Positions 25,801 through 37,800 of a stretch of DNA of 64,000 bases are shown in pieces (positions within the stretch are counted from its first letter, which is position 1; the number at the start of each line of letters is the position of its first letter). Source of the stretch: Allolobophora icterica (taxonomy: Eukaryota; Annelida; Clitellata; Crassiclitellata; Lumbricidae); assembly GCA_963556255.1 (NCBI GenBank), contig OY744606.1:74322996-74386995 (forward strand), given 5' to 3'. Under the pieces are notes generated by a model that did no database searches, was not told where the DNA came from, and was given only the letters and a program-made list of their open reading frames with translations. A program made the position numbers and the translations under genes.

Positions 25801-28800
25801 ACCTCCAGGTCGATCTTGTGCAGTTCCTCAGACTCTTCAACCCTTGACTTCAGATCGCTGACCTCTTGCTCAGTGGCAGCCATTTTCTTCAACATCTCAA
25901 TGATTTTCTTTCCAGGAGCTAAAGATAATGAAACAATTAAACTTTGCACAATTTGAATAACATGCTTAGTTTCTTCTTGTTCTTGTTCTTGTTCTTGTTC
26001 TTCTCTTCCTCCTCCTTTCCGTATATAGAAAGTTATTTGGTTTTAATAAATGGGAATCTGTTAAAAGCTTCATTTGTGGCCTTTGCTTATCGAACTTGCA
26101 TCACATTATTAAGAAGCATATCATAATGTTCTACTGGCGACTAGTTCACTCGACATCTAACTCTCTCCAGAATATTTTATGGTGCTACTTTCGGCTTGCA
26201 GCACCTTAGTGTGGTTCTGCCTGCCATCAAATTGTGCATAGTGCCCAAACATCTTAAGCCTACTAGTTTCGATCATCTCCAAGATTGGGGTCTGTCCCAT
26301 GTGCCTAAAATTTTTGCATTTGTGATGAAGAAATTGTCTTATAACAAGGCCGTTATAACACAACCTAAGTCAACCTTGTTGTAAGATAATTTTTTATATA
26401 GCCCCAACGACTGCATTATAACAAGTTTCTGGTTTATATTATTAGGTAATATTTTTAACAAATTTACAACTAAAGATTTAACAGACCCTCAGAAGAGGTC
26501 AGAGAATTGATGTCAAGAGCAGCCTCAATTCCATCTTCCCAGTCTAACTGCGTCTCAAGCAGATGCAGAAAAAGTTCCTTTATCTCGTCGATGTCTTCAG
26601 AGGCGTAGGATTTTGAACGAATTGCAGCTATCTCAAGTTTCAGTTCTTTTGAGAAACAGCCATTGGAACTTAGTGTCGTCTAAACAACCAAACAATTCAG
26701 TTATAGTACAACTAACAATGCAATCATTTACGATACCTACAAACAGTCTAATTAAAAACAATAGCTTAATTACAGGATAAACTTAAATTTACATGAAAGT
26801 TTTGTCTTGTTCGTATACAAATATAATATGATAATTATTGTAATCACAATTGTACATTTAAGAGCAAACAAATCAGAGGTGCTCTGTGCACTATGATGTT
26901 AGTTAGCAAACCAAATGCACATAAAACAAAAAGTAAATACAGTACGCTCACCAAAATATCATTGATGTCGTCTTTGAGTGTGTCATGGCCTGAAGACAAT
27001 TCTTCCTTCTCAGAAAGCTTTCTCTCCAGATTCTGTGAATTATCAGGTGAGTGAAATTCAGTCAGACATTCATGCAGTCAATGCACCCATTATGATAAAA
27101 TTATTTCCATCAAGTATTACAATTTCGATCTGTTCCTGTTTCCATCCTTACTACTTGATAACAATGCCAAATATTAAAATTTAACAAACTAATGATGATG
27201 AAGCAAAGTTAATCACAATCCGACACCCAGCATTGGCCCCAAAGCTGGTGACCAGTTTCCACCAGCGGTATGTCATAAGCCCACTAGTTTCTCCATGTAG
27301 AAACTTGGAAAGGCAGCTCCTTAGTTCTAACATCAATGGTAATGGTAATTGCAAATTTATATAGCACCACTTCAAGACAGACTCAGCTGCAAACATCCAC
27401 TAGAAAATCACAGAAGCAATCATAAAATATGGCACAAGAAAGTCAGGCGATGAAAACAAGCTCACTGACAGATGCTCATTACCTTATGAGGGTTTCTTAA
27501 ACTGCCCTTTTATAGAAGTCCCGATATGTGCATATGAGATAAAGCGACAGATAAAAGAGCTGCACCTTAATTTCATTCTGGTAATGAGTGTGCTCATCCA
27601 AAATTCTCTTCACAACTCCAACCAAGTCATCTCCATCCTCTTCCAGGTCAGAGGTCGCAATGATCAGCTTCAGATGATTATGAAAATCATCAAACTGAAA
27701 CAATCAAGCAGCATAAATCAGAACAAATTTTCAATCAACTTCCAAATCAGAACATCCTCACCTGATAAGAACAACTGATTCAATATTTAACTGCTTTCTA
27801 ATTCCTTTCTGTGAATCAATTACACAGACCTAAGTTAAAGCTGCAATGGTATGCTAGACACTTTCTATTGCTGTTAAATCCTACTTTACTCCTCTCTCTC
27901 TATGTAGACTCATGTTTAAACACAAGACAAACTCCAAACTTCAAAAAAGTCTTATTTTGGACAATTATTTGATTCATAATATTATGAAAAATTTAAAAAA
28001 TAAGAATTTAATAAACTTCAGCATTTTTAAACACTATGCTACTCTGGGCTTTTCCTCTCTTGCATTTTCAACCCAGCATTGCTACACACCAGACAACTTT
28101 TGCCTTTGTGGATTTGCAGCTTTGTGAGGTGCTCACATATTTTGCAGATTCGCATGAAATTTACATCACTTGCAATTTAATCTAAATACACTGGAAACTT
28201 ATAATGTTTCAATTTTGGAGCTTCACCAAGAACTGCCTTATTCACGTTACAATGAGGTACCGGTACTCTGTGATGCTCAAATAGCTCTGGGATACCAATT
28301 CCTAACTGTGTTATATTAGAATTCATGATATAATAAAGCTTGTAATAACAAGACTCCAGTGCAACATCACAAAATTAATTACCTTTGCTGACGCATCCAC
28401 TAATTCCATATGTTTAGCATGATTTTCCTCGATAACTTGTTCAATCTTTCCTCTCTCTCTTTCAAGTTCCTCCTGTAAACTTTGCAGTTCCTAGAACACA
28501 AACAAATATGTTGGCTTGAAAACTGGTATTTTCCTGAAAGACTGTTCTGGATGGTATCACAAGACACTTAGCAGTCTTTCTTGAGCATTAATTAAGAGAA
28601 GACTACAAAATGTCAGGTAAGTTTAGGTACCAGCAATCATCAAAATTCTACCAGCTTCAATCAACAATTGTCCTCTGAGGTGTGACAGGATCTTTTCTGG
28701 CTTAATCATATACATAACACCATCAAAGGTAAGGTAAGGTAAAATAAAGTAAGGTAATGTAAGTAAAGTAATTGATCATCATTGACCACCTGCCTCAATC

Positions 28801-31800
28801 AACAACTGTCCTCACAAAGGCTTGGTGGTCCTAAGCATTGAAAATTCTTTTAATAAGAACCTGATAACATCGGCAGTACGTCATGCATGTAATTACGTAA
28901 GTATGTCTGTCTGTCTGTGTGCATATTTGTCTGTATAACTGTCCTGCAACAAAGTCATGTTAGAATAAAGTCATTCTCCAAAGCTGAAGTATTTTGTAGT
29001 ATCTGTAAAAAACTTTCCAAAAGCACTTCTTGCCTAACTGAGCTTAGAGTGCCAACAGTCTCAGAGATCTGAAACTTGTAAGTAGGAATCGAACATAAAC
29101 AGAGACATGATCATTCTCATAATTAGATCATTTTCACCTTCAGTCGATCTTCATGGCTTTTTGTCTTCTCTTCAAGGTCACCTTTCAGTGATACAACAAC
29201 GTTTTTATGCTCGTCACTAACAACCTCGGCTTCTTTCAAATGCTGCCAAAAACATCAGAAGAACGAAAACATTTAAACGACTGCAAAAGAAATGCACAAT
29301 TTAATAGTTTCTCTATTTCATCTAATCTCTGTAATATGTAATACAATAATTACCAATACATTTCATTGCTACATAAAAGCATACTCACCAGCATTTAAAT
29401 CAAATTTGCAACAGCCCAGTTGCTTAATCAGTTTCACAATTACATCAAAATAAAAATTACATATAAAACCATAACCATGCGGCAATCGCAATCATCATCA
29501 TAAAATTGCAAATTTCCTCAGTGCATCATATAAAGAAAAGACATGACAACCACTTTATTCACTCAAAACATATACTGATGAGATAGCTTGAGTTTCATAT
29601 TGAGTTGAAATTCAATAAGAGGTCATTTATTGATTGATTGATTGATTGACTCATTGATTTATTTATTCATCCCATCATTGATTCATTCATTCACTGATTC
29701 ATTCAATGATTCAAAGATTCATCAGTTCATTGAGGCATTCATACATTCATTAATTTGTTCGTTTGTTTCATTAATTAATTAATTTATTTATTGACACATT
29801 ATTCATTCATATTCAGATTAATTATTGACAGTCCCTTCACAGTCTCTACTTTAAGGAACTCCCTGCCTGGTCCTCATTGCTGGGGACCCAGATCCAAACT
29901 TAAATTCAGCCTTGGAAAGTAACAGACTCGTTACAGAATGATACACCACAAAAGTAGCATCAAAATGAAAGTAAGGTGAAAAATTAAATGACAGCTCAGA
30001 TTATGCACTCACCCTTTCAAGCAAAAGGATCTTCTCAATCTTCTCTTTTAATTCATCTTCAACTGTCTGCATCTTAGCTAACTGTTCAAAAACATTCAGC
30101 CACATAGCTCAGTATTAAAAAAACATTTGAAAGTAACTAAACAGTAACAGCTCCTGGTTTTAACTTTCAGTCACCTAAGTGGTTGTTTATTTAGTGATGC
30201 TTTCAGCCTGATGCAGTATTCTGTTTAGAAGAATCAGTGTGAATTCAGGGAGACCATAGAGTATAGAGTTGTAGTAGTCAATTTGCGTCAGAATAAGACA
30301 ATGCAATAGTGTTTTCATTGACACTGTATAACCTACAAACACCATTTAATAATGACACACTTAACTGGGTATCTTGAGAATGTGCTATGCAGCATAGATA
30401 ACTTACATATTAGAAATCACACAGTCCCATGATCTTCAATACACTATTAGCTCATAATAAGAAGCTCCTTAATATGGGCAAAATTGTTGGAACAAAACAG
30501 TAATAACAATGCATTCATTCAAAACAACTTTATAACAACTAAATTCTTTAGCAAAATCAGACCAAATTGTGATCCAGCAGCACATTGACTCTGACCTAGG
30601 ATATAATTCAGTGATTAAATAAGAGCTACCTGCTTGTCTTTTTTATAGCCAAGGTACGTTGCTCGAGGCAAGTTTGATATGCTGCGTACCTTTACAGTGA
30701 GGTCTCTGACTTCAGTCTCTTTTTCCTTCAGTTGATTCATTACACTTTCCAGTTCTTTGGATCCTGATCTCAAATCAGTGTTCTCCTACAAAGGTAAACC
30801 GAAAATTTACTTACACAAATTGTTTGGCAGGCAAATTTATAACAAAACCACAGACAGACAATGTACAGCCCTGGAAATGCACAATTGTTCCTGTCAAGTA
30901 CAAGTATAATTATAAAGTAGAGTAAAGTAAACTAAAGCAAAGTATAAGTAAAGTATAAGCATAAGTATAAGCATAAACATAAGTATAAGTACAAATTGGC
31001 AAGCTGAGAAGCAGAGAGCAAATCCCACGTTACAGTAGCCCAATGTTCTGGACCTTGAAACTCATCCACTCCTTGATTAAGGGTCAAAGAGAAGGAAACT
31101 GAAAGCGTACCCTATCTTCCATTATGGTACATGGAAGGTTGCTTTTCTACAGGATACAAACGGATTTGAATCTTATATTCAGCAGCACAGACCTAGCGCA
31201 ATACCACTCAGCAACTGTCCTACCCATCACAATATACTGAACACCTTTGCTTAAACACTCACCAAGTGATGGGTGGCATGGCTAAACAAAAGAAAAGCCA
31301 AACTTGAAGAGAATCAAATAAGAGTCAATATCAAAGACACTTGCCTTATTCACAAGAAGCTGCTGCTCAAGGTGTCTTATGTATTCAATCGTGGAGTTTC
31401 GCTCGCTATCTGCCTTCACCAGTTCCTCCCGCAGTCTCTGCATCTCCTTAAAGTCATCGGCTCGATACGTCAAATTCCCTGAATCACTCGCTTTCTGCAT
31501 CGCGTTTATCTGAATAAGTTAAAAACACTTAAATCAATATGGTACATTATTGTACTCAATGCAACAAATACTATGTACTACAGTAGTTGTAGGATTACAC
31601 AACAGGCACGCTACCATGCAGACAATGATTTTGCCATTCGTACGACAAGCCGTGTGACAGTGACTGTCAGTGTTAGCCTTCATCGAAAGAAACTAGAAAT
31701 TCTCTCAAATTCAAAAATACTGAAATTCTCACAAATATAATAAACATAATAAGAGAAATAACATAACAAATAATAATATAAGAAACATATTATATGAAAT

Positions 31801-34800
31801 AATATATAAAATAGTAATATACAAAATAATAGCATAAGAAATGTTGAACCTTATTTCTGAGGTCGTTGACCTCCTCCTTCTTAGCAGCGACTTCTCTCTC
31901 TAGGAATCTCAGTTTCTGAGCAAAGTCCGAAGAGTCTTGATTGACCGAGACTCGCCTTGTCTCTGCTACACGAAGTCTCTGCTGCAGCTGAGCAATCTCC
32001 TTGTACAACTGATCAACGACTGCATCTTTGCGATGACATTCCGTCTCATAAAATGACATCCGTTGTATTTCCTCCTCCTGTCGACGTAACTCTTCCTCCA
32101 ACTGCATCTGTCTCTGTTCCTAAACACAGCAACACAAACTCCTGTCACAAAGACACATAATACATTTTGAAAAACAGCGTGAACATGGCTTTGATAGAAG
32201 ATTCTGGAAGGAACGAAATGTAATGTAATGTAAATTTTAAACTTCAAAAATTTCTCAGCACCACACAAAAGCTGCATGAGGGAGACCAGCTTATTCACTG
32301 GTGCTATATAAAATCAAGTCCGCATCAGCCAGGTTGTTTTGTCCATTCTGGTGCCAGGTCAGAATCCAGGGAGGTCAAGCCAAGTGTGGTTAAGCTACGA
32401 GAATGCTATAAATAGATGGAATGCAGGAATGTGTGAAAGACAGAAACTAAAGGGAGAGAGAGACAAAGACAGAGATAGAGAGAAGAAGTGAGGTCACAGA
32501 GTAACAGATTTTGTGCAGATTACATGAAGATACAAAGTTTAAAAAATAATGTTTTAAGTATACAGAAAAATAGAAGCAAACTGAGTGAGTGAGGCAATCA
32601 GTCAATCAGTGAGGTAAGTAAAACACTCAAGTAATCAGTACATTATTAAGTACTGATCAGCACTCAAATCAGTACGAATCATTTTGTCATTCAGTCAATC
32701 AGTCAATAAGTGAACCAGTAAATAAGCCAGCTAGCCGGCCAGCCAGTAAATTAATCATGTAACCACAAGCCATACCAGCCAATGAGCTAGCCAGCCATTC
32801 AACCAGCCATCCATCTAGCATCAGTTAATTAGCTTTACTCATTCAATCAAGCAGCTATATTAGATGTCGTCAGTGCATTGTTATTCTTTTCCATCATTTC
32901 ACCGACAGTTCTAACCAGACATCAAGACAATCAAGCAACATTTCAACAAATTACAAAACAGCTGCATGCATTGTTTCTTGAGAAAAGTGGACGGCAAAAA
33001 TGCAGATACCTTTTCCTGAAGTGCAAACAGATCTGAGCTGCTACTGCTTCGTAGAATGCCAGGAGCAGTTCCTGTTACCCACCCACAGCTACCTAAAACA
33101 ATAAAGGAACCAACAACCTTTGTCAACGAAGACATCATCTACGAAATACGGCACTCTAATCTCCAGTATTTATTTATTTAACATCACTGCCATAGTCCCT
33201 GTCATTGTCATTGTCAACACCATCATCAGAATTGCTGTTGACATCAATATTACCATCATACGCATCATCTTCCAAAGCTGCATTATATCATCATAATCAT
33301 CACTATTAAAGACTAAACTAGTCCAGACCAGTAATAACAGTCTCACCCTTTGACATCTTGTGCGTTCCAACCGGTGGTGTTCTTTCTACATACTGCCTTC
33401 GGGATCCTGCGCTCAGAGGTCGTGACCTCAACGTCTGGGGAGGCCTCGGCAGCCCGCCAACCCCAGTGGGGGAATGCGCGAACGTTTGTGTAGTGGTTGA
33501 GACAATTGTTTTCAGGTGGGGTAGACCTCGGGAGTACCCAACGTCCGACTGGGGCGTATCACCCTGGAGAAGAGACAGCGGTTGGGCCCATGCCGTTTGG
33601 CTGTTCAGAGGCAGATAGGACACCTGTTAACAAAGCATTTGATTATCTAATTAACTGATTACCACTAATTGCATCCAACCTAATTCAATCCATATGCAGG
33701 TAAGACACCTGGAAATACAGCAACTGATAATTACCTATAGCAATTCAATGATTCATGCTTTTATAATTCAATCGAATCTCTGATGAATAAACAATGGAAT
33801 TTTTATTTATTTATATTGATTTACAGCAATTACAACACGCACAGTCAGCAAATCTGAATCTGACAGTGGATTTGTATTTGCTGGGGTCAAACTGGGTTCA
33901 TGTTAAGTAAAGTAGTTGGTTTTAACAATAGGCCTTGTTATAGTAACACAAATAGCAACATTAACACCTGTAATACAATATAATTTACCTTATCAGGTAT
34001 CAAGTAATCACGATCATGTAATATGCAAGATACTGGCATGTAGTTTAATACAGCGGTTCCCAAACTTCTCAGTGTGACGGACCGGCAGGAATTCACTTTC
34101 AATGCGACGGACCGGCAGGAATTTTCCCATTGCAGCAGGACCGATACGCACCCAATTTATTATTTTTATTTCTTTCTCGATCACTAAACATGTAGGCCTA
34201 TTAATTATAAGATTTAAAAAACGAGAATTAGGCTTAAACAAATCTTGGAATTACAAATTATAAAGTTACAATGAAAGGAGCGGATATTGTTGGGAAAATG
34301 TCACAAATTTAACCACAGTTCTAATTATAAAATAAGTTGTAAGCAAGTTAATGTGATACGAAATAATATCATATTCACTGGTCCAATATGAATCAAAACT
34401 TTGCATTTTGTTAAAAAAATATAAATAATTCATGCTAGTGTTTTTCATTACTAGGATATTTATTATATTTTATTCTTGTAATTTTAAAATTTATAATAAT
34501 ATTGTACTTACAATATTAAACCTAAACGTATAGCCTACACGTCTATTTACGAAAGCAGTGACCAAATTATTAAAGACGAAAGAGATCCGGTTTCTAATTG
34601 CCGGTCAAAAAACCCAAATGTTACGATCAAAATTTCTAGTAAAGGTGAACAACATCTATTTTACCTGTCAGCAATTCGTCGAGAAACTCTTTCTTCGGCA
34701 GTTTTAGTTTACAATAGCCGAAATACATTCACTTCCAGAGCAATCTTAATTTATGAGGCAATCGTGTTTTTGAAGATAGTTCGAAGCGACACCCAATCGA

Positions 34801-37800
34801 GAAAACGTAGTTTTTCCTGACTCACTTCGCGGACCGGCAACTGAGGGCTCGCGGACCGGCACCGGTCCGCGGACCATAGTTTGGGAACCACTGGTTTAAT
34901 ACATACGGTGTAACTATACATTTTCACAGCACCTTCTTAGTAACTCTGGAAGGTCTTTCCTGTCATTTTAGATTAAATGATCGTACAGTTTGCGATTTGC
35001 ATTTCTGTGTGACCTTGCACTCGTTAAAAATGTTTGTAATAATAATAATAAACTTTCCTTTCTGACTTACTTTTTGCTGTTGGTCAATCACAAGTTCGTG
35101 TTTAATTGGTGACTTTCCAAAGCGAATGACGTCACCCGGGCAGAGTCGGACCGAGACGCTGTCGACTTGACAATCGTTGACGTATGTCCCATGGACAGAG
35201 TTGAGGTCTTGAAGAACGAAACAGTCTTCCTCTGGCAGGTATTCTAAGAGAGCATGTTGCTGGTCAATGCTGGATGACTGCAGGTGAGAAAATAAAATAA
35301 ACAATGTAAAAAGTTACAATTGGAGATCTTCTACGTTCAGAAGGCCAAAACAGGGTTTATATGCATCAAGTTGTGAAACCACATGAAACCATGTGAAACT
35401 TCACCACCGCTCAACCCAGCTCCTCTTCCACCCTAACACTTATCCGGCCTTCTGTCACCTTATAGCTAAAATTTGCTAACCACTCCTTAGCTACAGCTTT
35501 TCTGCCTCTCTGGGATAAACTCCCACCAGAATTATGACTAATATCAGATCCTTCCTATGAACTCACCAAACCTCACCTCCAGCCATGTCTTCACAGTTCT
35601 TTCACTCAAACCTGAAAACATTGCTCTTTCACAAATCGTATCCTGAGCCCTTAACTCCCTTGCCACTTCAATTCTAAGCATCATCCACCGTAGCCTGCCT
35701 GCCTGATCCTGTGGATCTTGACCAGTGGCGGCGCGTGGATTTTTCAAAGGTGGTGCGAAGCAGCAGTGTGCCGCCCCCCCTCGTAAGGCGGCAGACCTGT
35801 CCAGTAGTCTAGTGAAATTTTGTCTGTGTTTTGTATGATTGTAGTTGGTAGTAGCCTTAGCCATTAGTAGCCTACTCTAGTATTATAGAGCACAGTAGCA
35901 GATGATGCAGATCCGCTACTAGTGTCACTGTGTACTGCGTACTTCAAGTACTTTTAGCAATAGCAAATCAAATCAGGGGAGGTTTTCCAGAGAGTAGTCA
36001 AAAAGAGGTCCGAGTTCAGTTTCCAGAAGGCCAATTCAAATCAGAGTGGGTCTCCAGAAAGTACTTCAAAAGAGGTCCGAGTCCAGTTTCCAGAGGGTCA
36101 GATCAAGAGAAGAGGCAGATCAGGTGTCAAGGCGGGTGTCGTTTAAAGCGAGAATAACGAGTCAGGGTAGGAGTAGTTGAAAAAGAGATAGTTCAGTTTT
36201 GAGGGGAAAGCCAGATGGTGATAAAGGAACATGAGAGGAGGATGAAAGACGGATTGTAATGATGATGGAGGAATTGAGAAGCTGCGGAATTCAGGGGGAG
36301 ATCAATCCATAGGCGTGGTGCTGTGCTGAAAATGGCTCGGTTCGAGAACTTGAGAAGTTGAGATGAGTATAGTGACTGGCGGTCGAGAAATACTGAGATA
36401 GGAGGAGGATCGGGTGGAGCGAGTTGCATGGATGGTAAAGAGATTGCGGAGGTACTTGGGCTGGGAGTATTGTAGGGAGTTGTAGGTTAGTGATAGAACT
36501 GAAGTGGAATTCACTTCAGTTCTATCACTAACCTACAACTCCCTACAATCCCTCTGGGATTTTTAACCAATGGAGTGATTTGAGGATGGGACCGATATGA
36601 CGATGTTTGGGCGTTCTAGTGACAGCTCTGGAGAGTGAGATTTGGATAAACGCTTGATTTGGGTGTATTCAAGGTTGAGGAAGATCGAATTGCAGTAATC
36701 AAGCTTTGAATGAACAATGGAGGTAGCAATGGTACAGGCAGTTTTAAGGTCGAGCATGGGCCGGATGCGTCGGAGGTCACGAATGTGCATGAAACAGGAG
36801 TGCAGGAGGTTGGAGATGGGGTGAGAGGAGATGTGTGCATCAAAAGTAGTACCACATTATCAATATAATAAATCGCAATCATTATTTCTAGAAAACCAGA
36901 GGCGCAGCTGAGGGTGCAGACGGGTACATGTGTCCCCGGGCGCCAAGGGAAGGGCGCCAAAATGAGGGTTAAGATAAGTAATTTTACTCTTAATTTTGAT
37001 GCAGTTTTAACTAATATATCCCAAATAAAGTTATGATTTAATTTTGGCGCCCCAAACATATCCAGTTATATCCTCGATCATTGCTTACAAACCAGTTCCT
37101 TTTCGGGCTCAAAATATCCTAGCGACGCCGCTGCTAGAAACTAGGCCTAAAATGATCTACCGGTAAATCAATTTAAAACTAAGAAATACGGTGAAGCTCA
37201 AATGAACAGTGAAGATTTACAGTTCACTGAATTATGTATCAAAGTTTCATTTAAATTTCTACCAACGAATTACGTAATAACTCCAAATGAAACTCTACGG
37301 TGACCACAGGAAGTACAGAAAAAATATTCCAGGTAATCAAAGTGCCGCCCCCTCAAGTGGCCGCCCGGTGCGACCGCACCCCCTTGCACCCCCCGCGCGC
37401 CGCCACTGATCTTGACCCTTGTCGATCGATTCTGTTTTTATTGAGAACCTGTAAATAAGCTGGTGCCCACGACTTAGCTTCTGTACGCACTGAAGCAATC
37501 TCGAGATTACAATTATGATTATGAAGTTGTGAAGAATCCACCATGAGAAATTATTGTTTACCCTTTCACCACAGGGACGTAAAAGTCAGTCTTTAAAGGG
37601 GTATAATTTAAATCAATAAAATTTCTCACCATTGCACAAACTCTACATAATTATGTCCCTCTGCTGGATCAAAACAAATCCACAAAAGTCAAGTTATGCA
37701 ACTGTGATCAGTTTAGGTTCAAATTCAAACTCAAAGTATACCAAAACAGACAGGTATGTTAAGCCCCAGTTAAAAATGTTATGTGTATGGGTATGCCAAT

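Larger units (their letters stand above)
35723..37408. mobile_element. hAT element, 1686 bp, with nested LINE and MITE
   Basis: Ends CAGTGGCGGCGCG and CGCGCGCCGCCACTG, with the exact 8-bp duplication ATCTTGAC (35715-35722 and 37409-37416). Inside are an L2-like fragment (about 35960-36850) and another hAT-like MITE (36897-37133). No transposase was recognised. FHAD1 intron 1. Confidence 0.88.
35395..37540 (+). mobile_element. LINE 3' end, split by a hAT insertion
   Basis: Left part 35395-35722 resembles a LINE C-terminus (PPELRLISDPSYELTK-type text with frameshifts). It continues after the hAT at 37417 with CTTGTCGATCGATTCTG, GAACCTGTAAATAAGCTGGT and a tail TTACAATTATGATTATG. The break falls exactly at the hAT target duplication. 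Confidence 0.55.

Noticed and set aside
35544..35864. 106-codon minus-strand frame
   Set aside because: It crosses the junction of a LINE remnant and a hAT element, so it is a chance fusion.
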